From Larimichthys crocea (lineage: Eukaryota; Chordata; Actinopteri; Sciaenidae), in the NCBI RefSeq assembly GCF_000972845.2, contig NC_040015.1, positions 4,998,007-5,062,006 of the forward strand: a stretch of DNA of 64,000 bases. Direction: 5' to 3'. Below, in pieces: positions 53,787 to 64,000 of this stretch. The notes below the pieces were generated by a model. That model saw nothing but the letters and a program-made list of their open reading frames with translations. It was not told the DNA's origin and made no database searches. Each line of letters opens with the position of its first letter. Position 1 is the first letter of the stretch. The translations under genes and the position numbers were made by a program.

Positions 53787-53883
53787 TCTATACTACAAAG
53801 ACTGTCACTACCTTCACTATATATGCTCTCATATAACCAGGTGTATTTAGAACAGTGTCCATACTGTATAGATTTGAAAAAAA
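53787..53883 (+). repeat. Right flank of copy 2, similar to 40,705-40,785
   Basis: 'ACAAAGACTGTCACTAC', 'TATTTAGAACAGTGTCCAT' and 'GTATAGATTT' occur in both places in the same order. The transposon therefore landed in or beside a dispersed or duplicated segment. Confidence 0.75.
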
Positions 53884-55345
53884 AACTAAATATTCCAGTA
53901 AGTTAACTTTTTATTCAGCCATGTTGTAAACTGATCTTTATAGTGATTGGCTTTTGACTGACTTTTCTGTTTTATAGTGACTGCCAGCCAGCCAGTGGTA
54001 GGAGCTGACTGCCAATAGTGACTGCCAGCCAGCCAGTGGTAGGAGCTGACTGCCAGGCCAAAAACATCGCTTACTATGTCTGTTAGAGGCCACATTTTGG
54101 CCTTTGTCTGCCAAATTCCTTAACCAATATGTTATGATCCACATTAAACATGCAAAAGAGTCAATATGCAACCATAAATGAATACAATGAATACAGTGAT
54201 GAACAACTAATAAATGCATGAGTGAACATTGACAGTGGCACATCCACAGCTCTGCCTCCAGTTATTCCCAAAGGAAACCACTATGTGGGGAGGAAAGAAG
54301 TATTCCTTTCCTCTGAAGCACCATGTGAGGTGTCTGTTTCTGATCAATGATCAGCTGTCAGTCGGCTTTAACAGCTGTAAATATATGTTGGTCTCTGATC
54401 GGAGCCTTAGACTTGATTGAACAAACTTACAAAACAAACAAAAACAAGCTTAATCAGCTCAGAGTTCAGTGTTATATTTAGAGAAGATTAAACTTGCTTT
54501 CTGGAACAGGCCTCAGATATATGGCTACAAGAAACACAGGAAGCCTCAAGCTAACCAGAAACTATGACACAAACCATTTACAGTGTACACATCTTTATAT
54601 ATATACACACAAACAGCCTGTCTGTGTGTATACAGGTATGTGTGTATTAAAGTATATATCAAAGTAAACTACTAAAGTAGGAAATTTTGTGTTTGGTAGA
54701 TTATTTCTATGTTGTAACAATACTCATTGGCAATAAATCTCATACCATTGAAAAGCCTGATTATTTTAAATGGTGCCACATTTGTAAGAAACATGCATTT
54801 GTGGGATGAGCAGCAGAGTTGAGTATGTGAGTTTGCCTCAGTAGCATTTAGAACCATACACAGCCTGAACATGTGGAGGAACATTATGCTCAGTGATGAG
54901 TCCAGATTCTGCCTATGTCACTTGGATAGTAGGGTCGAAGTGTGGAGAAGATGCGGTGGGATGCAGTGGAGAGGATGCAGCAGTCCTGATCAACCCCATT
55001 GAACACTTGTGGGATCAGCTTAGGCATGCTATTCTACCCAACACAACCACCTTGGCTGACTTGCGACAAATGGTGGTTGAAGAATGAGAAACCATCCCAC
55101 AGCAGTGTGTGACCAGGCTGGTGACCAGCATGAGGAGGAGGTGTCAGGCTGTTATGGCTGTGTATGGTTCTTCCATATGCACACGCTACTGAGGCTCCTG
55201 TTTGTTGAATAAATTGCCAATATGTCTTGTTTCTTCAGACTTCAATCATCCAATCTACCAAACAAGAGAAGACAAGAAAAGCAGTTTGGTATTGGCAGAG
55301 ATTTAGCTAATTTTACATACTCAGCTCTGCTGCTCATCCAACAAA
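53884..55345 (+). repeat. Segmental duplication, copy B
   Basis: The counterpart of 41,276-42,770. Copy B has an extra local tandem duplication of about 37 bp (the block with GCCAGCCAGCCAGTGGTAGG occurs twice, 53,982-54,055), and keeps Tc1-like DNA that copy A lost. Confidence 0.88.
54869..55192 (+). pseudogene. Tc1-like transposase relic
   Basis: WRNIMLSDESRFCLCHLDSR (54,872-54,932) is the region with the second catalytic Asp of Tc1-type transposases. NPIEHLWDQLRHAILPNTTT (54,994-55,053), with the conserved Glu context, and VVEEWETIPQQCVTRLV...RRRCQAV follow. The segment between them is deleted and a stop/frame change falls near 55,087. No terminal repeats were found. The 3' part also survives in copy A near 42,397-42,540. 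Confidence 0.85.
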
Positions 55346-55499
55346 TGTGGCACCAAGTAGGTCTATTATATATTCTAATCACAAAGTAAATAAAGAAAAA
55401 ATAATAAAGGCTATTTGAGCTCTGAAGAGTCGTCCACACTGAGTACAATAAGAAACAGTGATGTCCAGTACGCGCTGCACGCTCCAGCTATGTCTGCAG

Positions 55500-56730
55500 A
55501 TAATTATTTAAACTAAACTTTTTACACATACATTCATACACACATAATATGATACTTGATTCAAAACACATACTTTCATACACACGCACTTTCACGCATA
55601 TTTTGAAACACACATCCTTTGAAAGCATGCATCAAAATACGAGTGTATGATACTATTTCATACATACATAATTAAATACACACACACACACACACTTTGA
55701 TACACATGCATATTTTGAAACACACGTACTTTGAAAGTATGTGTGTGTCAAACTGTGTAGCATATTATGTGTCTAGGGTTAGTTAGTTAGGGATACTCTT
55801 CCATACACACATCCTGTGATACACAAACACTTTCATACACACACTGATGCATATTTTGATGCATAGTTTGCATCAAAATATGTGTGTAATGAAAGTGTAT
55901 CACAGTGTGTGTGATACTCTTTCATAGACATATACTGTGATACATGAGTCAATACACACACACTTTCACGAACAAATACTTTGAATATTTTTGAATATTT
56001 TGAAACATGCTTTCAAAGTATGTGTGTATGAAAGCATGTATCAAAGTATGTGTGTATGAAAGCATGTGTCAAAGTATGTGTGTATGAAAGCATGTGTATG
56101 AAAGCATGTGTATGAAAGCGTGTATCAAAGTATGCAATTATGTGTGCATGAAAGTGTATGCAAGTATGTGTGCATGAAAGTGTATCATAGTATGTGTGCA
56201 TGAAAGTGTATCATAGTATGTGTGCATGAAAGTGTATCATAGTATGTGTGCATGATGCCCTTTCATGCACACATACTTTGAAAACACACATACAGTACAT
56301 GCATATTCTAAAACACAGATAATTTGAAAGTAGGCATCAAAATATGTGTATCTTTCATACACACACACATTTTGATACAGATAGACTTTGATACACACTT
56401 TGATACACACATTCAGTGATACACACATTCTTTCATCCACACATTGATGTGTATTTTGACACACCCATACTTTGAAAGTATGCATCATAGTATGTGTGTA
56501 TGAAAGTGTATCATAGCATGTGTGTATGATACTCTTTCATACACACATACTTCGATAGACACAACATATGAAACATACTTTCATACACAAAATTTGATAC
56601 ATACATACTGTGATAAACACATACACTTTACTACACACATACACATCTTGCAATACACACATACTTTCATTCACACATATTTTGAAATAAGTACTTTGAA
56701 AGTATGTGTGTATGAAAGTAATAATAACCC
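55500..56730. repeat. Decayed GTATGTGTGTATGAAAG minisatellite, mixed orientation
   Basis: The same vocabulary as 38,727-40,495 in both orientations. A segment at 56,520-56,680 ('ACATACTTTCATACACAAAA', 'CACTTTACTACACACATACA') nearly matches 40,240-40,340. Together with the duplication it suggests the two regions arose from one ancestral block. Confidence 0.85.
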
Positions 56731-57633
56731 TGCTCACAGTCCTGTTTTTGATCATTAAATAAAATGTCTTCTGAACAGGTCACAGCTGTCACACTGCCTA
56801 TGTCCAGTTGTGGACAGTAACAAAGTCAATTTACTTGAGTACTGTACTTAAAGTCCGTGTAAAGTCAAAATAAATATCTTCTGAGTCTGTCAGACTAAGA
56901 AGAAAGTGTTATTAACCACCCAGCCAAAGTTGAATGATCAAAAATAATGACAAGTTGATGAAATTAGGTGTCAAAATGAGGTAAAAATGAGCAGTATTCT
57001 CAGCTCCAGGACTGTGGGGGCGTGTCTACTGAATGCACGTAGCCACGCCCACTTGGCGGAGCGGAATACAATATGCAAATGTTATGGTAATGATCACCGC
57101 GTGACGTCACTCAATCTCGTATTGGGACCGTAATAAGCACAATATGGATGCTACATCTAGCAGTATTATTGGTATTATTCAGCATAGACATATATACATA
57201 GCCGCCGCATTGAGCACTGAATCGTATGTCGACGTCGCCGCCATTTTGGATGTGGCAAAGTGGAGCACAGCCCTTAAGTTGCAGAGTGGCAACACATGGA
57301 AAAAGCTGTGCAAGAGTATTCTTTACCAAGGTTTTTAACTTGGAAACACACACAGACTGCAATTGTATAGCTGTATAGATATATATGTTCATCAATGTGC
57401 ACCCCCCTCCGTGTGTATTTTTGATATATTCACACTGTTTATACTGCTATATCTACACTCTGAATAGCTTTTTATATTTGTCATATTTATACTGTTTATA
57501 TTTGCTGTATTTTCTTTTAGATCTGTTTAAACTTGTATATCGGTCAATGAAGTGACGCAATTTTTTTTGTGTTCCTATGGTTTAGTTACATTTAAAAAGG
57601 TTAAAATTTGAAACTAAACTCACAAATTACTTG
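56731..57633. other. Repeat-derived intergenic DNA, no gene
   Basis: 'AACAAAGTCAATTTACTTGAGTACTGTACTTA' style words near 56,820 belong to a common fish repeat. 57,430-57,560 has TTTATACTGTTTATATT repeats like a LINE 3' end. No coding exon is supported. Confidence 0.4.
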
Positions 57634-58283
57634 TGTTACGGCCGCCGCCGTTTCACCCCATTAGGTCTGTCTATATCCCACTAGGTAAATGCAGGTGTGC
57701 CGGGGCCGTTACCGGATTGGTTCCTGGAAGCCCAGAGGATTGGGATTGGTGTGACGCCCTCCGCATCCTCTCCCGGCCAGCCAATCCGCGTGTCCAATTG
57801 TCCTGGCCCAGGACATTTAAACTGCAGCCGCCTGAGCATCAGGGCGGCTTTGTGTGTGTGGTGTTTCAAAAGCTTGCCTCGTATTTTGTGTCTAAAGTTG
57901 GTGTCGGAAGTTTTGGGATTGGGCAGGGTTTAGTTTTGATTTAAACACTGATACCTCATGAAGAGATTTTCTGTTAGTTTCACTAGTCTAAGGGGTGCTG
58001 TTTTGATGTGTTTTGTTATCGATAATAGTAGGTTAAATAGTGAGGTTTTTGTTTATGCTTTTCTTCTGTGATTTAGTGAGATATAGGCTCTGTTAGAGTT
58101 CTCTTTTTGTTATATTTGTTTGTTATTTTAAACAGCACTGGTGTGCCCTTTTGTTCCCTTTTCCCTCACCTCCTTTTGTTAAATTAAGAAAAATAAACGG
58201 ACAAGCCTAGAGCAAGTGTCATTTTCCCTTTATTTCTTATCTCTTTCAATGTTACGGCTCACCTACCGAGCCGGGTCGTAACA
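57634..58283 (+). repeat. Solo LTR-like block TGTTACGG...CGTAACA
   Basis: A 650-bp block with inverted ends TGTTACG/CGTAACA. It contains a GC-rich 5' part with 'GGACATTTAAACTGC' (TATA-like) and 'AAAAATAAACGGACAAGC' (polyadenylation-like) toward its 3' end, then TG/CA termini. That layout fits a solo LTR of a Gypsy-type element. No clean target duplication was seen (ACTTG versus TAAAA), so the boundaries or history may differ. Confidence 0.6.
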
Positions 58284-58600
58284 TAAAATACATTCTCTTT
58301 TTGAAGACCTCATCTAAAATTTCTGGATTTGATCAATTTTGAGAGAATACTCAGGGGATAATGGTAAAAATGTCAATGTGGTGTAACCATAAAAACTTTG
58401 TACCAAAAACTTTAACATGCTCAAAAAAAAAGGTGAAATTCCCAATAAAACACATTATCTACTAGTTTGGCATAATTCTACGTTTGTGCTGTTTAACAAT
58501 AAATAAAATAAATGGACTGAATGAACTGTGTCTGTTAAGTCAACTTCCTAAATTGTCATGGCAATTTAACTGACATTTGAGGAGCCATTTTGTTCATTTG
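58284..58600. other. Spacer, nothing recognised
   Basis: AT-rich, no gene or repeat structure. Confidence 0.4.
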
Positions 58601-58816
58601 TGTAAGAAGAGTGTTGTGTCGCGGACTAGGAGCAGCAGACATCGGGATAAAAACTGAGAGTAAAAGTTGATTTGAACAGAGTGCATTTAACACTGTCATT
58701 GGAGTGTATAAAGTAGGTGGGTAACTTACAGAGAGTAAATCGTGGGGGTATTGGCCGACGGCCTGTATAGGTCCGGTAGCGGTACCCTAGCACTGCTTTC
58801 TGTAGGTGGGTGTAAA

Positions 58817-60041
58817 ATGGAGGGAAAGGAGGTAGACGGAGACAGCTACAACAGTATGGAGATGAGTGAAGAGGACTATGAGGTTGATAAAGGGGGAAGT
58901 GAATGGGAGCAAGTGGGGAGAGGAGGAAGGAGTAGAAGGGCAAGTGGGAGAAAGAGAAAGAAGGAAGAAAGATAGTCTGTTAGGCACAGAGAGTGAGGGG
59001 CAGGGAGATGAGGCAAAGAGTGGGAAGAAGGGTTCACTTAATGTAGTGGTGAGATTTGAGGGAGAAGGGGGAGTAAAGAAAATGGATCCACTAAAAATCA
59101 CAAAAATAATCAGAGCACAAGTAGGAGAAGTTAAGTATGCTAAAGTGTTAGGTGATGGGAACTTGCTAATTGGGTGTAACACAGAAACACAAGTAGAAAA
59201 AGCTCAGAAAATGGTGAATGTGGGAAAAATGAAGGTTACAAAAACAGTGAAAGTTGGAGAGAAGAGAAATGACGGATGTAAGGGAGTGATAACAGGGGTT
59301 CCCCTGGGTATCAGCGTAAAAGATCTAGTGGGAAATCTAAGAATGAGAAATACAGCAGTTAAAGATGCTAAAAGAATGACAAGAGGACCTGAGAAAAAAG
59401 AATCTGAAACAGTAGTGGTAGAGTTTGATGCAAGAGATATCCCAAGAGAACTTTATTTTGGATTTGTAAAATATAATGTGAGAGAATTTGTGCCAAAACC
59501 AATGAGGTGCTTCAAATGTCAGGAGTATGGACATATTGCTAATCAATGCAAAGGGAAAAGAAGGTGTGCTAGGTGTGGAGGGGACCATGAATATGGGAAA
59601 TGTGGGACGGGTGTGAGACCAAAATGCTGTAATTGTGGAGGAGAACATAGTGTAGCATACTGGGGATGTGAGGCTATGAAGAGAGAAATAATGGTGCAAC
59701 AGATAAAAGTAAATGAAAAAGTATCCTATGCTGAAGCTGCCAAGAGAGCGGGACCAGGGAAATTCAGTGGCAAGCAACAGAATAAAGAGAAACAAGTGAT
59801 GTGTGAAGTGACAAGTATTGTACAAGAAGTTGAAAAGAAAATGTTGGAGGAGAAAAAGAGGTTGGTGACATTCATAGCAGGAGTCATTAATGCGACCGCA
59901 GATGTTAAATCTAAAACAGAAAGAATACAGATTATAGTCAAAGCAGCAATACATCATCTGGATATGAGAGGGATAAGATGGGAAGAGGTAAGAGATGAGT
60001 TGAGTGTTCAGGCCAGTCAAGAAACATCATGTATTGGGTAA
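58817..60041 (+). pseudogene. LINE ORF1 protein (Gag-like, three CCHC zinc knuckles)
   Basis: ORF1 proteins bind the LINE RNA in the cytoplasm. The likely start is ATG 58,817 (MEGKEVDGDSYNSM), but that frame ends at 58,975. The downstream frame continues from about 58,965 to the stop at 60,041, so one frameshift separates them near 58,960. The main frame has a central RRM-like part (LNVVVRFEG...IGCNTETQVEKAQKMV) and VEFDARDIPRELYFGFVKYNVREF. Zinc knuckles follow at 59,510-59,680 (CFKCQEYGHIANQC, CARCGGDHEYGKC, CCNCGGEHSVAYWGC). Then comes a basic, coiled-coil tail. Apart from the shift it is intact. Confidence 0.85.
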
Positions 60042-61116
60042 TAGTATTAATGATAATCCTTCAGTGGAATGCAAGAAGCTTAATTGCTAATGGTCAGGAG
60101 TTTAAACAATTCATCTATAGTCAGCAGGAAAAACCAGACATATTGTGCATCCAGGAATCCTGGTTAAAACCAAACTTAGATTTCATTATTAAAGGATATG
60201 TGGCAATCAGAAGAGACAGGAGAGAAGGGACAGGAGGTGGATGTATCACGTTTGTAAAAGAGGGCATTCCCTACAGGGTTATTGATATTGGAATTGAGAT
60301 GGAGAGTATTATAATAGAAGTATGGATAGGAAAGAGGAAACTGGCAATAACAAATTTTCATAACCCATGCAGACAGTTGGACATTGTAAAATTGGAAGAA
60401 ATAGAAGGTAAAAGCAACGGGAACACAGTGTGGTGTGGAGATTTTAATGCTCATAATACACTATGGGGGAGTGAGAGGAATGACCGCAATGGGGAGATAG
60501 TGGAGGAATTGTTGGATGGGAAGAATCTGGTTTGTGTGAATGATGGGAGAGGGACGAGGATAGATGTAAATACTGGGAAGGAGTCGGTTTTAGATCTGAC
60601 AATAGTGACCAATGCATTAGCTCCAATATGTGAATGGAATGTATACAAAAAAGGGACTATAGGAAGTGACCATTATCCTATATATAATAGAATAAATATA
60701 ACAACAGTACAGGTCACGGAGAGAGTAGGGGGTAGATGGTTAGTAGATAAGCTAATTGGGATGAATTCATGAAGGAAGGGGAGAAAAATCTGTCTCAGAT
60801 TAGTGATAATATGGAAGTGGAAATGATGGATAGGGAAATAAAGCAGGGGATCATATCAGCAGCAACCAGCTCTATTCCTAAAAGTACAGGCAGGAAGATG
60901 AATAAGGCAGTACCATGGTGGGATGAAAAATGTAAACAAGCAGTAAAGAACAGAAACAAAGAGTTTAAATTAGTTAAAAGATACCATAACTTTCAACACC
61001 TGATCCAATATAAGCAAGCACAGGCAATGGTAAGGAAAACAATTAGACAAGCAAAGAGGTCGTATTGGAGGAAGTTTTGTGGATCAATTGGGAGCACCAC
61101 TACGATAGAAGTCTGA
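60029..61116 (+). pseudogene. LINE ORF2, endonuclease domain only
   Basis: ORF2 overlaps the ORF1 end by 13 bases. It encodes an apurinic-type endonuclease: LQWNARSL, CIQESWLKP (metal-binding Glu), VWCGDFNAHNTLWGS (60,430-60,475) and the final GSDHYPI. The frame shifts near 60,770. The following part (VPWWDEKCKQAVKNRN, AKRSYWRKF) is the linker before reverse transcriptase. The sequence stops at 61,116, so no polymerase is present. Confidence 0.88.
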
Positions 61117-61239
61117 GGGACTTCCGGTGCGCCTCCATCATGGCAGCAGCATAAAAATAGAGACTTTTTAACGCCCTATTCAGATGTCAATAAGCAACTG
61201 ACATATAGAACAAATACAAATCAAAAAGGGCGAGGAGTA

Positions 61240-62187
61240 TGCCGAGAGGAAAAATAATATGAAGGTCTCAAAAACCCGAGTTAAGTGCTAGTAGAAGCAA
61301 CGATCGAGTGAGATACCAGAATCAGCGAGTGTGAATCCAAACGAGAGTGAAGAGGCCCAGGCCACTCAAAACCTGGCAAGCCTGGAGATGATACTTTGTG
61401 AACTGCAAGATTTTCGTCGTGAAAACGCAGAGGACATCAAAGTGGCAAATAACAGGATAGATGAAGCGGAGCGGCGGATAATGGAAGCGGAGGAGCGTTT
61501 GCAGTGTGTTGAAGATGCTACACTTGAACTCCTGGAGCTACAGAAACGGCTTGAGGACAGAGTGGTGGATCAGGAGGGACGCTCGAGGAGAGAAAATATC
61601 AGGATTCACGGGGTGAAGGAGGGAGCGGAGGACAACGCCGGGTCGATGATTGATTTTATTGAAAAGCTTTTGAGAGAAAAGCTGGAGCTGCCTCCGTCAC
61701 TTCACCTCCAGATCCAGAGAGCCCCCCGGGCGCTAGTATCACGCGCCCCTCTGGACTCCACCGAAATCCATCATGGTGAGATTCATGAGTTTCAGAAACA
61801 AAGAAGAGATCATAAAGATAGCATGGCAGAAAAGGGGCTTTGTATACGAGGGGAAGAAGGTGTTTCTGGATCATGACTACGCTCCGGAGGTACTGAGAAA
61901 GCGGAAGGAGTACACGGAGGCAAAGAAATTCTTAAGAGAAGAAAATATGCTTCCAAACTCCGTTCCCGGCGAAATTACGGGTGTTTTACGAGGGAGAAGT
62001 CTGCGTGTACAATACGGCTGCGGAGGCAACTAAGGACATGGCGATGAGAGGGCTACAGGTGACGGTGGTGAAACCAACGGAGAGCGGACCAGAAAGGGAT
62101 CAAGCGCCTAACTTGGCAGGCCGGCCACTGGCAGAAAACTTGGGCGAAACCAGATGGACTTCGGATTTAAGGACAGGGTTTGAATAG
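61240..62187 (+). pseudogene. L1-like ORF1 protein
   Basis: The start MPRGK (ATG 61,240) soon meets a stop; the downstream frame from about 61,331 is long. It shows a heptad-rich coiled coil (ENAEDIKVANNRIDEAERRI...LELLELQKRLEDRV), then the L1 ORF1 RRM signature RSRRENIRIHGVKEGAED (61,581-61,634) and FIEKLLREKLEL. The C-terminal part (EEIIKIAWQKRGFVYEGKKVFL) is in another frame from about 61,770, and GVLRGRSLRVQY sits in a third near 61,980-62,015. Trimeric RNA-binding chaperone by homology, inactive here. Confidence 0.85.
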
Positions 62188-62689
62188 TTTAAGTGTACTT
62201 GGATTATGTTTGGCACAAGAGCAAGGTGAGAAATCGGCAATTTTATTTGAATTTATTATTATTATTATTATTTTTCCCCCTCTAAGTAAAGGGTGATTTT
62301 CTCTCCCAGACTTGAAAAGAAAACAAAAAAGTCAGGGAGGCTTTTATTTTTTTTATAGCTCTTTAGTTTCTTTCATTTTACGTCTGTTTTTTTTCCATTG
62401 AGCTGTTGGACACATGGACAATGTTGTCTTCAGCATAGAGGGCCCACTTCCCCTAGGCGGAAGGGCATATCCCTCAGAGCGGACTGGTCATCTGGACTCA
62501 GCTAGGGTCAAAACGCAGACCCCACACAAGGAAGTTTTCTTGTTAATCACTAGTTCAGTGATTGTTTCTGTGTTTGGATCTTTAATGTTTAGGGCAGTTT
62601 GCCAGTTGTGTAGCATAAGGGGTAAGCATAGGAGGGAGGAGCCGGAAAATCAGCGAATATGGCAACCCAGAAAAAATTATTAAAGATTG

Positions 62690-63275
62690 CATCATAATGT
62701 AAATGGGATACTCAACCCAATTAAAAAGGTCCAAGAGATTAGGTAAAATGAAGAAAGAAGGGGTGGGGGTGGCTCTGCTGCAGGAGACCCACCTGTCAGA
62801 GAGGGAGCATGAAAAGCTTAAAAGAAATGGATTTAATCAGGTATTTTCTTCGTTCTTATAGAACAGGTCATAGGAGAGGAGTAGCCATTATAATATCAGG
62901 GAAAATTATCTTTGAAAAACTTTCAGAAATATCAGATAAACAGGGAAGGTATATATTAATTAAGGGGAGATTAGAGGGCGAATTAGTCACTATACTAAAT
63001 GTATATGCACCCCCAGGGTCAGACTGAATATTTTACAGGCAAATGTTTGACTTGATATCAGAGGGGGAAGGTAATTTGATTTGGGGAGGAGACCTAAATC
63101 TCAGACTAAACCCACAACTTGACTGTTCAGCAAGTGGGATACAGAAGTCTGTAACTGGCAAGAAGTTCAGAGGGCTACTGGCAGAGCTAGGAGTAATTGA
63201 TGTATGGAGAGAATTAAATCCTAGAGGAAAAGATTACATTTTTCTCATCACCTCATTCAACATATTCAAGGATAG
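62690..63275 (+). pseudogene. L1-like ORF2, endonuclease fragment
   Basis: Around 62,700-62,800 a frame reads VGVALLQETHLSEREHEKL. Another carries RRGVAIIISGKIIFEKL, VTILNVYAPPGSD (62,988-63,024) and, after a stop, IWGGDLNLRLNPQLDCS (63,076-63,126). These are successive blocks of an L1 endonuclease. Reverse transcriptase is missing because the copy ends near 63,280. Confidence 0.87.
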
Positions 63276-63285
63276 ATTTTTTTTT

Positions 63286-64000
63286 TTGTATCAAGGCAAG
63301 GCAAGTTTATTTGTATAGCACAATTCGTACACAAGGCAATTCATAGTGCTTTACAGTGGCAGGAAAACATTGACATTAAGACAAGCAATAGAAATAAAAA
63401 ATTGAAAAGAGAAGAAAATTTCATTAAACACATCAGAATGTCATTTAAAATCATTGAAACAGCAAATTTGAAAACAATTTAAAACATTAAGCGAATCACT
63501 GGATTATGATTAAAAATTCTTTGAAAGAGCTCAGCCATAAGTAGATGAAAAGAGAAAAGTTTTTAACCTGGATTTAAAAGTGCTCAGAGTTGGGGCTGAT
63601 TTCAGTCCTGCTGGTAGTTTGTTCCAGTTGTGAGCAGCATAACTGCTAAATGCTGCTTTACCGTGTCTGGTTTGAACTCTGTGCTCCACTATCTGACCTG
63701 AGTCAGTAGATCTCAGAGCCCTACTGGGTCTATATTCTACTAACATGTCATTTATGTATTGTGGGCCTAAACCATTCAGTGATTTGTAAACTAGTAGCAG
63801 AACTTTAAAATCTATTCTGTGGCTAACTGGGAGCCAGTGTAAAGACTTAAGAACTGGGGTGATGTGTTCTGATCTCTTTGTTCTGGTCAGAACTCGAGCT
63901 GCTGCGTTCTGAATGAGCTGCAGCTGTTTGATACTTTTTTGGGGGAGTCCAGTCAAAAGACCATTACAGTAGTCAAGTCTACTGGAGATGAAAGCATGGA
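63286..64000 (-). mobile_element. 3' end of a minus-strand LINE (L2/CR1-like), runs past the window end
   Basis: The inverted 3' tail 'AAGGCAAGGCAAGTTTATTT' begins at about 63,287. A minus-strand frame at 63,956-63,531 encodes the C-terminal region of a LINE polyprotein: [73 protein letters not shown], ending [10 protein letters not shown]. The frame is open to the window edge, so the rest of the reverse transcriptase should lie beyond 64,000. This is the best-preserved LINE coding segment here. Confidence 0.9.

Larger units (their letters stand above)
58601..61116 (+). mobile_element. I-clade-like LINE, 5' half
   Basis: Contains a 5' untranslated region, ORF1 with zinc knuckles and the endonuclease start of ORF2, all in order and barely decayed. 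It breaks off at about 61,116, exactly where an L1-like 5' end begins. The reverse transcriptase part is absent. Clade assignment rests on the ORF1 knuckles, the ORF1/ORF2 overlap and the endonuclease style. Confidence 0.8.
61117..63280 (+). mobile_element. L1/Tx1-like LINE, 5' part
   Basis: Starts 'GAGGGACTTCCGGTGCGCC', a typical fish L1 5' leader, then ORF1, an inter-ORF region and the ORF2 endonuclease. It ends at a T-rich run near 63,280 where another LINE's inverted 3' end begins. The position, flush against the truncated I-like LINE, suggests it inserted there or shares a breakpoint. Confidence 0.8.

Noticed and set aside
58866..59336. Minus-strand long frames opposite LINE ORF1 (58,787-60,020)
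   Set aside because: Shadows of the strongly biased plus-strand ORF1; no motif.

Overview
This window looks like vertebrate, almost certainly teleost fish, nuclear DNA. It is intron-rich and repeat-dense, and carries a vertebrate neurotransmitter-receptor gene start, fish-type Tc1, hAT, BEL/Pao, Gypsy and non-LTR elements, and long micro- and minisatellites. I see no bacterial operons, rRNA, functional tRNA genes or CRISPR. All calls come from reading the sequence; repeat names are family-level recognition without a database.

Layout. (1) 1-8,560: the 5' end of a GABA-A receptor beta-subunit gene on the minus strand. Coding exons 1-3 are packed into 7,535-7,955 under a GC-rich promoter, and 1-7,534 is intron 3 with SINE-like repeats and a TTAA-flanked MITE. 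(2) 8,560-21,580: intergenic DNA with a Tc1 relic broken by a MITE, a non-autonomous hAT element, several copies of one short interspersed family and a 2-kb non-LTR fragment. (3) 21,580-38,104: a nested 'Russian doll'. A hAT-like element contains a BEL/Pao retrotransposon (LTRs, 5-bp duplication CACAT), which contains a Gypsy-like solo LTR, a second solo LTR, a hAT transposon and, inside its 3' LTR, a 6.8-kb DNA element with a DDE integrase-type transposase and a HECT-type E3 ubiquitin ligase. (4) 38,104-46,808: satellite-rich DNA (a 28/56-bp higher-order minisatellite, inverted 20-22-bp arrays) and one copy of a segmental duplication. (5) 46,809-53,780: a second, diverged 7.0-kb integrase + HECT element. 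(6) 53,780-57,600: the second copy of the duplication and more satellite. (7) 57,634-64,000: a solo LTR, an I-clade-like LINE, an L1-like LINE and the 3' end of a minus-strand LINE running off the window.

The most interesting system is the pair at 30,220-37,036 and 46,809-53,780. Both begin TACGGA, end in the inverted copy, and are flanked by perfect 6-bp target duplications (ACATTT; ATTACA). Both have subterminal tandem repeats. Both carry a plus-strand, two-exon gene with a helix-turn-helix and a D(39)E integrase core, converging on a minus-strand, multi-exon gene with a SAM-like N-terminus, a conserved GGG...LFFPN domain and a C-terminal HECT domain. Intron positions match between the copies. 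The ligases carry different putative modifier-binding motifs: a SUMO-interaction-like motif in one and a ubiquitin-interacting-like motif in the other. The TSD length and integrase type suggest the IS3EU group named in Repbase, but that is recall and needs checking. Both copies are damaged (deletions, stops, frameshifts), so neither looks autonomous now.
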